Below are positions 19,890 through 27,424 of a DNA stretch of 47,190 nt, piece by piece. Position numbers and translations under genes: made by a program. The notes beneath the pieces are model-generated. The model saw only the letters and a list, made by a program, of their open reading frames with translations, was not told where the DNA came from and did no database searches. Source of the DNA: an uncultured Prochlorococcus sp. (GTDB lineage Bacteria > Cyanobacteriota > Cyanobacteriia > PCC-6307 > Cyanobiaceae); NCBI GenBank assembly GCA_902576415.1, contig CACGVZ010000011.1, forward strand, positions 1 through 47,190. Direction: 5' to 3'. Positions within the stretch are counted from its first letter, which is position 1; the number at the start of each line of letters is the position of its first letter.

Positions 19890-20543
19890 ATGATAAATAA
19901 ACTCAAACAAAAAGAAAATTATATTACATTAGTGATTCATAGCACAGACAATTCATTTGGCTTTGGATATAGAAAAAACAATAACCTTGAATCTGATGAA
20001 TTATTTATCAAAAAATTTGATAATGACCTTTGCAACAACCTAATTAATGATCTTAACAAATTCATTTCCAAAGAAAATTTACATAAAGTAAACAAGATAT
20101 CTGTCAGCCTAGGGCCAGCAAATTTTAATGCTTCACGACTAATTGTAGTTTTAGCAAGAACTATCTCACAACAAATAAATTGTCCTCTAGACAGTTTTAG
20201 TTCATTTGAAATAATGGCAAAAAGAATTGCATCAAAAAATAATATCTTTACAAACAATCAATCATTCTGGATTTACAAAAAATTAAAACGAAAGGGTTTT
20301 ATTGCAGGCAAATATGAAATTTGTCATCCAGAAAAGAAACCCTCCCATCTAGTCATTCGAGAAACCGTTTTACCAAAAGTTTTTGAAGAACTTGAGAGTA
20401 AAGAACTTGTGTTTGAGGCTACTTATGACGATAAAGAAGATTTAAAAGAACTATTAAATTTATCCAATAAAGGTTTATTAAATACAAATGTAAATTCTTG
20501 GCAAAAAGTTTTGCCGCTTTACCTTATTTCTCCAATTAACTAA
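19890..20543 (+). CDS. tsaB: TsaB-like protein (t6A biosynthesis), divergent
   Basis: A 217-residue ASKHA-fold protein, probably the TsaB scaffold that helps TsaD make threonylcarbamoyl-adenosine in tRNA. The best marker is KISVSLGPANFNASRLIVVLARTI followed by the SSFEIMA segment, aligning with the family's GPGSFTGLR and LEALA positions. The glycine-rich N-terminus typical of TsaB is replaced by VIHSTDNSFGFGY, and the G-S-F-T residues have drifted. TsaB has no catalytic site of its own, so this drift does not imply loss of function. It follows ycf34 by 8 bp and is convergent with plsC. Confidence 0.8.
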   Translation: MINKLKQKENYITLVIHSTDNSFGFGYRKNNNLESDELFIKKFDNDLCNNLINDLNKFISKENLHKVNKISVSLGPANFNASRLIVVLARTISQQINCPLDSFSSFEIMAKRIASKNNIFTNNQSFWIYKKLKRKGFIAGKYEICHPEKKPSHLVIRETVLPKVFEELESKELVFEATYDDKEDLKELLNLSNKGLLNTNVNSWQKVLPLYLISPIN

Positions 20544-20547
20544 GTAT

Positions 20548-21168
20548 TCATCCAATTAAATTATTAATTTGATCTTGAAGGTAAATTGTTACAGAATTAA
20601 GATCATCTCTCGATGAACTTTGTGGAGGTTGAACAGGTTTTCCAACTTTAATAACTATTTTTGAAAATAAAGGAATACAAAATTTAAATCTTATTAGTTT
20701 ATGGGAATTAACTATTGCAACGGGCAATAATAATTTTTGATTTTTAAAGGCTAATAATGCTGCACCTTGTTTGGGCTTATTAACTCGACCATTTTTTTGA
20801 CGAGTGCCATCAATAAAAATTCCAATACAATTATCATTTGATAATTTTTTACATGCTGTTTTAATTGTATTTTTATCAGCAATTCCTCTTTTTACAGGAT
20901 ACGCTCCACAAGCCTTGATAATAAAGCCAAGAAAAGGAATTTTAAAAAGTTCTGCCTTGGCCATAAAAGATATATTACGTCCAAGGGCATGACCTAACAA
21001 AGGAGGATCAAGTAAAGAACCATGATTAGAAACCATGATAAAAGAATCTTTTTGGGGAATATTGTCTCTACCTAATAAATGACCTTTAAACATAAATTTA
21101 TATATAGGCAGTACTAATAGCTTGCTAACTAATTGATAGATTAATTTTTGAAAAATATCATTCTTCAT
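20548..21168 (-). CDS. plsC: 1-acyl-sn-glycerol-3-phosphate acyltransferase (PlsC family)
   Basis: Acylates lysophosphatidic acid to phosphatidic acid at the membrane. It has 206 residues. The catalytic HX4D motif is H49-GSLL-D54, and the substrate-binding motif appears as IFIDGTRQKNGR, where most relatives have FPEGTR. An N-terminal hydrophobic patch (about 10-25) suggests membrane association. Last gene of the probable rpaB-plsX-fabH-fabD-plsC operon; the gap to fabD is 5 bp. The cluster groups both ends of phosphatidic-acid synthesis with fatty-acid initiation. Confidence 0.92.
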   Translation of the reverse strand: MKNDIFQKLIYQLVSKLLVLPIYKFMFKGHLLGRDNIPQKDSFIMVSNHGSLLDPPLLGHALGRNISFMAKAELFKIPFLGFIIKACGAYPVKRGIADKNTIKTACKKLSNDNCIGIFIDGTRQKNGRVNKPKQGAALLAFKNQKLLLPVAIVNSHKLIRFKFCIPLFSKIVIKVGKPVQPPQSSSRDDLNSVTIYLQDQINNLIG

Positions 21169-21173
21169 ACAAA

Positions 21174-22070
21174 TTAATAAGATATTTGATCAGAAGATGA
21201 AACTTGAGAAATTTTTACATCTTTAAGATGTCTTTTTCCTAAACCACTAAGTACATTAGAAGGACCAATTTCAACAATATGAAGATCACTATTTTTTGCC
21301 ATCAAATCCATAGTTTCTCGCCATCTAACTCCGTTACACATTTGCTTTTCTAATCTAATTTTAAGCTCGTTTCTATCGCTACAAAGCGAAGGTTCGCAAT
21401 TGCTTATGACTGGAAAAGAGGGATTATTAAATTGAATATGTTTCAAATACTCAGAAAATTTTGATGAAGGTTCATTCATAAATGGTGAATGAAATGCACC
21501 TGAAACGTTTAATTTCAAAAATCTTTTACAAGAAATTTCTCTAGATAAATTATCTAATGCTTCAGTAGATCCTGATAAGACAACTTGGGAAGAGCTATTA
21601 TCATTAGCAATTACGATATCATCATTTTTTTGTACTAATAGATCAAGTTGATCTCTATCAAAACCAATTACTGCTGCCATAGATCCTTTCCCAGCATTAA
21701 CCATTAATTCAGACCTCTCTTTGATTAGTGAAACACAATCTTCGAATGAAAAAACGTCAGCACAATATAGTGCAGTTATTTCTCCTAAACTATGCCCAGC
21801 AACATAATTTGGTTTAAATCCATTATCTTTTAATGCATCTAATAAAATTGACTCAACTAAAAAAAGACAAATTTGTGTATTTCTCGTATTATTTAAATCA
21901 TTAAGGGGATTTGTTGGCTCAGAGGTTAACTCACAAATTTCAAATAAATTTCTTTCAAATATTCCAGAAGCATAATCAAACCTCTCTTTTGTGTTTGGCA
22001 AATTTTCAATTTTTTTTGCCATTCCAATTTTTTGCGAACCCTGTCCAGGGAATACCCATGCAACTGTCAT
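21174..22070 (-). CDS. fabD: Malonyl-CoA:ACP transacylase
   Basis: Transfers malonyl groups from CoA to acyl-carrier protein for fatty-acid elongation. It has 298 residues. The N-terminal FPGQGSQ motif (oxyanion hole), the nucleophile Ser94 in GHSLGEITALY and the catalytic His in SGAFHSPFM (about 204) are all present. Downstream of fabH by 18 bp and upstream of plsC by 5 bp, all on the minus strand. Confidence 0.96.
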   Translation of the reverse strand: MTVAWVFPGQGSQKIGMAKKIENLPNTKERFDYASGIFERNLFEICELTSEPTNPLNDLNNTRNTQICLFLVESILLDALKDNGFKPNYVAGHSLGEITALYCADVFSFEDCVSLIKERSELMVNAGKGSMAAVIGFDRDQLDLLVQKNDDIVIANDNSSSQVVLSGSTEALDNLSREISCKRFLKLNVSGAFHSPFMNEPSSKFSEYLKHIQFNNPSFPVISNCEPSLCSDRNELKIRLEKQMCNGVRWRETMDLMAKNSDLHIVEIGPSNVLSGLGKRHLKDVKISQVSSSDQISY

Positions 22071-22088
22071 AATTTTCCTATTTTGTTT

Positions 22089-23096
22089 TTAACCCCATTT
22101 AAAAAGGGCCGCACCCCAACTTAGCCCGGCACCAAAACCACTTGATGCAATAATATCATTTTGTTTAATTCTATTATCTCTAATAGCCTCATCCATCATT
22201 ATTGGAATTGTTGCTGCCGATGTATTACCATATTTTTCTAAATTGCTGAGAATTTTTTCTTTAGAAATTTCTAATCTTTCTCCTACAGAATCCAAGATTC
22301 TTTGGTTAGCTTGATGCAATACAAGCCAATCAACATCATCAGAACTAAAGTTTGTTGTTCTAAACAACTTTTCAAGAATTATTGGTACTTCTCTAACTGC
22401 AAATTTGTAAACTTCCTGACCGTTCATCTGAATTGAAGAAAAACCTCCACTTAAAAAATCAATATTATCAACTATTGAATCCTTATTATTTTTTGATGGA
22501 AGATTAAGAAAAGAACCTCTTTCTCCATCAGTTCTCATATCAAAACCAATGAAATTATCCAATAAATTTGTGGCTTCAATTGCTAATGCACCGGCTCCAT
22601 CTCCAAATAAAATACAACTTCTTCTGTCATCCCAATCAACAAAGCTAGATAATTGATCCGCCCCTATAACAATAGCCCTTTTAAAACTACCACCTTTTAA
22701 ATATTGTGAAGCCGTTATTAAAGAGAATAAAAAACCACTACATGCTGCAGTTAAATCAAAAGCTACAGCATTCTCAGCCCCCAATTTAGCTTGAATATAT
22801 GGTGCAGAACCAAATAAATCATTAGGAGTAGAAGTAGCCAATACAATTAAATCAATCGTTTTAATATCCCAATTAGCCATCTTAATCGCATTAAGTGCCG
22901 CCTTATAACCCATCTCAGCGACATTTTCTTTCAAGTTAGAAATTCTTCTCTCAGAGATGCCAGTTCTAGATTTTATCCATTCATCACTTGTATCTACCTT
23001 TTGACTAATTTTTTGATTGGTTAGTATTTGATCGGGTACATAACTGCCACTTCCTTTAAATGAGACTCCGATCTGGTTAAACTTTATATCTTCCAA
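22089..23096 (-). CDS. fabH: 3-oxoacyl-ACP synthase III
   Basis: Condenses acetyl-CoA with malonyl-ACP, the first step of type II fatty-acid synthesis. It has 335 residues. The catalytic triad is visible: Cys119 in DLTAACSGFLFS, His in LVLHQANQRIL (about 260) and Asn in KYGNTSAATIP (about 291). DTSDEWIKSRTGI near 35-47 is a further family signature. plsX is 54 bp upstream and fabD 18 bp downstream, both in the same direction. Confidence 0.97.
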   Translation of the reverse strand: MEDIKFNQIGVSFKGSGSYVPDQILTNQKISQKVDTSDEWIKSRTGISERRISNLKENVAEMGYKAALNAIKMANWDIKTIDLIVLATSTPNDLFGSAPYIQAKLGAENAVAFDLTAACSGFLFSLITASQYLKGGSFKRAIVIGADQLSSFVDWDDRRSCILFGDGAGALAIEATNLLDNFIGFDMRTDGERGSFLNLPSKNNKDSIVDNIDFLSGGFSSIQMNGQEVYKFAVREVPIILEKLFRTTNFSSDDVDWLVLHQANQRILDSVGERLEISKEKILSNLEKYGNTSAATIPIMMDEAIRDNRIKQNDIIASSGFGAGLSWGAALFKWG

Positions 23097-23150
23097 AAGA
23101 GTTGTTTTAGTTACTTATATAAGTCAAACATAAATTTGATACATTATGTT

Positions 23151-24569
23151 TTATGAATTTAAAACTTGAAGCTTTTGAAGTTGATTTAAATTTTCCATCA
23201 CGTTATGATTCACAGCAGAATGAGCCAATCTAAGAGCGCTAACGACAGATAAAGACTTACTGCTTCCATGGCCGATCACACAAATACCGTTTACACCAAG
23301 TAATAGAGCACCTCCATGTTCTGCGTGATCTAATCTTTTCTTTATTCTTAATAAATTACTTTTTAAAAAAGCTGAACCAACTTTTCCTCGTCTCCCTCTT
23401 GGAAGCTCAGATCTTAAAATATCTAATAGGACACCACCAACAGACTCGAGAAATTTTAGTAATATATTTCCGGTAAAACCATCACAGACTACTACATCAA
23501 AACTACCTGACAAAACATCTCGACCTTCACAATTACCTCCAAAGTCAAAACTTTTTTCATTGGATAATAGTTCAAATGTTTTAAGAGATAAATCATTACC
23601 TTTACATTCTTCTTCTCCAATATTTAAAAGGCCAATTCTTGGTTTATTTACTTGCAAGACATCTTTTGCATAAATATTTCCTAGAAGAGCAAACTGATGT
23701 AGATAAGAGGGTTTACAATCAGTATTTGCGCCAACATCTAAAACTAATACCGGACGAGTTTGATCTCTTGTAGGAAATAATGCACCAATAGCGGGTCTTT
23801 CAATACCTTTCAATCTTCCAATTCTAAATATTGCAGAAGCCATCATTGCTCCCGAATTACCAGCTGAGTAAACAGCTTGCGCTTTCTTATTTCTTACTAA
23901 ATCCATTGCAATATTTATACTTGCATTTTTTCTTTTTCTTACTGCAGTAGCTTCTTCATTCATTCCTACAGGATCTCCACTATCAATTAATTCAAGACGA
24001 TTATTTTCTATTTCTTTTTCAAGTAACTCAATTAAACCAATCTCTTCTGCTGCATTTTTAACTTTTTCAATTTTGCCAACAAACTTTATATTTATCGGAA
24101 ATCTGCTGATCGCTTCAAGGCAACCCTCGAGTATTGGCCCCGGAGCATAATCTCCACCCATACCATCAACTGCAATCCAAATTCTTTTAGATTGCGATTC
24201 CTCTTCCTGGTCTAAAACATTATCATTATTTTGCAACCTTTTTAAAGGGTCAAATACTAATGGCTGCAATGTATTCTTAGCTATTGAACTAGCATTCAAA
24301 ACTACGCTACTAGCTGTATTCACAACAGATTCAGCGCTTGAAACTACATTACCAGCAACATTACCAGCAACATTACTCGCAACATTACTAGCTGTGCTTA
24401 CAACAGATCCTGCGCCAGAAACTACATTACCAGCAACATTACTAGCGGTTGCTGCAGAACTAGCAGCAGTATCTACTAAAGAAGTTACAGCTGAATTTCT
24501 TTTATACCAAATGACTAATCTTCTGATAGCTCTGGATTTATTAATTTTTTGCGCTGTTTCTTTCCCCAT
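23151..24569 (-). CDS. plsX: Phosphate acyltransferase PlsX with long repeat-containing N-terminal extension
   Basis: Converts acyl-ACP to acyl-phosphate, the acyl donor for PlsY. The enzyme core runs from about residue 128 (KRIWIAVDGMGGDYAPGPIL) to the end, about 345 residues, the usual full PlsX length; the key GNSGAMMA and CDGFTGNILLKF segments are intact. The first 127 residues are extra: a basic start (KINKSRAIRRLVIWYKR) and then an Ala/Val/Ser/Asn-rich region at about 27-96 built of motifs like SNVAGNV. That region could form an amphipathic membrane-binding helix (inference). The ATG at 24569 directly follows the rpaB stop, so translation is likely coupled. Confidence 0.93.
   Translation of the reverse strand: MGKETAQKINKSRAIRRLVIWYKRNSAVTSLVDTAASSAATASNVAGNVVSGAGSVVSTASNVASNVAGNVAGNVVSSAESVVNTASSVVLNASSIAKNTLQPLVFDPLKRLQNNDNVLDQEEESQSKRIWIAVDGMGGDYAPGPILEGCLEAISRFPINIKFVGKIEKVKNAAEEIGLIELLEKEIENNRLELIDSGDPVGMNEEATAVRKRKNASINIAMDLVRNKKAQAVYSAGNSGAMMASAIFRIGRLKGIERPAIGALFPTRDQTRPVLVLDVGANTDCKPSYLHQFALLGNIYAKDVLQVNKPRIGLLNIGEEECKGNDLSLKTFELLSNEKSFDFGGNCEGRDVLSGSFDVVVCDGFTGNILLKFLESVGGVLLDILRSELPRGRRGKVGSAFLKSNLLRIKKRLDHAEHGGALLLGVNGICVIGHGSSKSLSVVSALRLAHSAVNHNVMENLNQLQKLQVLNS
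24313..24441 (-). repeat. 78-bp-period tandem repeat in plsX
   Basis: Sequence at 24313-24363 recurs at 24391-24441 with about 44 of 51 bases matching, including a 24-bp identical block (24340-24363 and 24418-24441). The offset is 78 bp, exactly 26 codons, so the reading frame is kept. It encodes the Ala/Val/Ser/Asn-rich part of the PlsX extension. Confidence 0.85.
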
Positions 24570-25316
24570 TTATTTACTATCAAAAGGAGCTATATCGACA
24601 ATCCGTTGAAAAAGATATCCTGTACCCCTTGCTGTCAATATTAATTCAGGATTTGCTGGATCAGCCTCTAGTTTTGATCTTAATCTTGAAATATGTACAT
24701 CCACGACTCTTGTATCTACATGTCTCTCGGGGGTATATCCCCAAACTTCTTTCAGAATCTCTCCTCTGCTAAATGGCTCTCCTGACCTACTTACCAAAAG
24801 CTCTAAGAGACTAAATTCCATACCAGTCAATCTAATTCTCTCATCACTTTTAAAAACTTGTCTTCGATTTGTATCAATTTTTATATCGGTAACCAAAATT
24901 AATCCTGAATTAGGCATTCCAGGAATTTGTTCTTTATCGATTCTTCTAAGAACGCACCTAATTCTTGCTTCTAACTCTTTTGGGCTAAATGGTTTTACTA
25001 CGTAATCATCAGCTCCTAATTCTAACCCTGTTATCCTATCGGCAACATCTCCCAATGCAGTTAACATTACAATTGGAACATCAGAATCTTTCCTTAACTC
25101 TTGACAAACTCCATAACCATCTAACTTTGGCATCATGACGTCAAGCACTACTAAATCAGGTTCGTAATCCTTAAATAACTTTAGTGCTTCTTTACCATCA
25201 CTTGCAGTTACAACTTTGTAGCCAATCATGGAGAGGCGTGTCTCCAGAATTCTTCTTATACTTGCCTCGTCATCTGCGACAAGTATAGTTTCTTTAGTTT
25301 GACTAGATAGAGCCAT
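24570..25316 (-). CDS. rpaB: OmpR-family response regulator RpaB
   Basis: A 248-residue response regulator: receiver domain (about 10-125; acidic pocket D15/D16, phospho-acceptor D59, K108) and winged-helix DNA-binding domain (about 145-240, with VWGYTPERHVDTRVVDVHISRLRSKLE). The sequence matches RpaB/Ycf27, the essential cyanobacterial regulator that binds HLR1 sites and holds high-light genes off in low light. It heads a run with plsX, fabH, fabD and plsC, its stop touching the plsX start. Divergent from radA with a 107-bp gap. Confidence 0.95.
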   Translation of the reverse strand: MALSSQTKETILVADDEASIRRILETRLSMIGYKVVTASDGKEALKLFKDYEPDLVVLDVMMPKLDGYGVCQELRKDSDVPIVMLTALGDVADRITGLELGADDYVVKPFSPKELEARIRCVLRRIDKEQIPGMPNSGLILVTDIKIDTNRRQVFKSDERIRLTGMEFSLLELLVSRSGEPFSRGEILKEVWGYTPERHVDTRVVDVHISRLRSKLEADPANPELILTARGTGYLFQRIVDIAPFDSK

Positions 25317-25423
25317 TTGTTTCTATTAGCTAATCAGTAAGAGAATTTATTATTAACCTAATCTAACTTGTAGAGGGGCAATATCCCAAACAATCTAGTT
25401 CCATTACTTCATTCAGAAACTTA

Positions 25424-26776
25424 ATGTCTAGCAAATTTTCAACTTTTATTTGTCAGAATTGTGGATCTGAAACTTCTCAATACTTTGGTAGATGCCTTAA
25501 TTGCAACTCATGGAACTCAATTGTTGAAGAAATAAAAAGTAAGAGATCTAAAAATCAAGAAATAAAAAGTAGTAAAAAATCTATACCTTTTAATGAGATT
25601 TCATCAAAAAAAATATCTAGATTTACAAGTGGTTTTAGAGAATTTGATCGTGTTTTAGGAGGTGGGATAGTACCTGGATCTATTGTTTTATTAGGAGGAG
25701 AACCAGGAATAGGTAAAAGCACAATAGTTCTTCAATCAGCAGGGAAAATATCCCTAAAAGAAAGTGTTTTATACGTAACTGCAGAAGAATCTTTAGAACA
25801 AGTAAAAATAAGGTGGGAAAGATTAAACCAAAAAAGTATTGATTTAAAAATTTTTGCAGAAACCAATTTATCCCTAATAATTGAAGAGATCAAACGTATA
25901 AATCCAAGTTTCGCAATTATTGATAGTATTCAAGCGATTTATAGTCATGACATGCAAAGTACGCCAGGATCGGTATCTCAAGTTAGAGCATGTTCATCTG
26001 AATTGCAAAATCTCGCCAAAGACAATAATATTGCACTCCTAATAATTGGTCATGTAACCAAAGATGGTGCTTTAGCTGGTCCTAAAACTCTAGAGCATTT
26101 AGTTGATACAGTAATACACTTTGAAGGAGATAATATTTCCTCACACAGATTACTTAGAAGTATAAAAAATCGATTTGGTTCAACTTTTGAAATTGGAATT
26201 TTTGAAATGATTGAAGAAGGCTTAAGAGAGATAAAAAACCCAAGTTCAATTTTTACAAATAAAGAAAATATTTCAGGTGTAACCACTACGATTACCAACG
26301 AAGGTACACGACCATTAGCAGTTGATATACAGGCACTGGTAAATAAAACTTTCTACAGTAATCCAAGACGAACTACAACTGGAATCAGCATAAATAGATT
26401 GCATCAAATACTAGCTGTTATTGAAAAGCACGTCGGCATAAAATTATCTGAATTTGATTGTTATATAGCTACTGGTGGGGGGTTTGAGATTAATGATCCT
26501 TCATCCGACTTAGGCGTAGCAATATCAATTTTATCAAGTTTGAAGAATATTCCTCCTTTGGAAAATAGCTCATTTATTGGGGAATTGGGATTAAGTGGTC
26601 AAGTGAGAAAATCGAATAACCTTCGAACAAAGATAGAAGAAGCAATAAGACTAGGGATCAAAAATATAGTAGTTCCAAAATTAGAGAATGAACTAAATAA
26701 TACTTTTCAGAATTTAATAAATATCAAAGAGATTTCCAATATTAAAGAAGCAGTTGACTATTCTTTATCAGATTAA
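25424..26776 (+). CDS. radA: DNA repair protein RadA
   Basis: RecA-like ATPase that drives branch migration in recombination repair. It has 450 residues. Domains in order: N-terminal zinc finger (C10, C13, C24, C27), an ATPase domain with Walker A GGEPGIGKST at 91-100, the RadA-specific KNRFG motif (near 246-250), and a Lon-like C-terminal domain (about 300-440). Divergent from rpaB; convergent with ycf3 after a 6-bp gap. Confidence 0.96.
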   Translation: MSSKFSTFICQNCGSETSQYFGRCLNCNSWNSIVEEIKSKRSKNQEIKSSKKSIPFNEISSKKISRFTSGFREFDRVLGGGIVPGSIVLLGGEPGIGKSTIVLQSAGKISLKESVLYVTAEESLEQVKIRWERLNQKSIDLKIFAETNLSLIIEEIKRINPSFAIIDSIQAIYSHDMQSTPGSVSQVRACSSELQNLAKDNNIALLIIGHVTKDGALAGPKTLEHLVDTVIHFEGDNISSHRLLRSIKNRFGSTFEIGIFEMIEEGLREIKNPSSIFTNKENISGVTTTITNEGTRPLAVDIQALVNKTFYSNPRRTTTGISINRLHQILAVIEKHVGIKLSEFDCYIATGGGFEINDPSSDLGVAISILSSLKNIPPLENSSFIGELGLSGQVRKSNNLRTKIEEAIRLGIKNIVVPKLENELNNTFQNLINIKEISNIKEAVDYSLSD

Positions 26777-26782
26777 AAAATA

Positions 26783-27304
26783 TTAGAGATACATATCAAT
26801 TGAACTTCTTCCTGAGGTTTTCAACCAATTCTCAATATCTAAATACCCGCCTGGATATAATCTCACTGCTTTGGACCAGACTTCCGCAGCTTTATCAAAC
26901 CAAATATCTCTCTGATCAAAATCACCATTTTGTTCTGCATATCTTCCCCTTTTTTCGTATATTAAGCCTATATTTTTAAGGCATGATGGCTGTTTGGGAT
27001 TTTCCTCTAATGCTTTTTCATAAGTTTCAATAGACAAATCCTCTTCACCGTTACTCATATATATTATTGCCATATTTTTTAAAGTCTCACCCCTATCAAT
27101 TTTATTTTCTTCAAGTAGTAAACTCTCTTTGTAATACTCTAGTGCTTCCGAATAATCCCCATTATTTTGTGCAGCTAAGCCATCTCTATAATAGATATAT
27201 GCTTTTTTTTCTTTCTCTGCAATAGGCATTATTTTAACTATAGATTCAGCAATTACAGTAAAAGCTTTATCAATAAAATTGTCTCTGTTTTGATTACTAG
27301 GCAC
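26783..27304 (-). CDS. ycf3: Photosystem I assembly protein Ycf3 (TPR)
   Basis: A 173-residue TPR protein that acts as a chaperone for assembling PsaA/PsaB on thylakoids. Three TPR units are visible (about 36-69, 73-106 and 121-154), for example [20 protein letters not shown] and [16 protein letters not shown]. The conserved N-terminus [19 protein letters not shown] and C-terminus [18 protein letters not shown] identify Ycf3 among TPR proteins. The length matches the family. Divergent from the copper ATPase with a 120-bp AT-rich gap. Confidence 0.95.
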   Translation of the reverse strand: MPSNQNRDNFIDKAFTVIAESIVKIMPIAEKEKKAYIYYRDGLAAQNNGDYSEALEYYKESLLLEENKIDRGETLKNMAIIYMSNGEEDLSIETYEKALEENPKQPSCLKNIGLIYEKRGRYAEQNGDFDQRDIWFDKAAEVWSKAVRLYPGGYLDIENWLKTSGRSSIDMYL

Positions 27305-27424
27305 TGCTCTAAATCTAATAAAATTAATATAGTAATTTAAAAAATAACTATTTAAAAAGTCTACAACATTTATTATTATAATTAAAAAAAAGGTCGAGCA
27401 TTAATTTGCTTCTTAAGTGAAAAT

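Noticed and set aside
19658..19900. 80-aa hydrophobic frame inside ycf34
   Set aside because: Overlaps Ycf34 almost completely; Ycf34 has the family Cys pattern and the alternative is a run of Ile/Met from AT-rich sequence.
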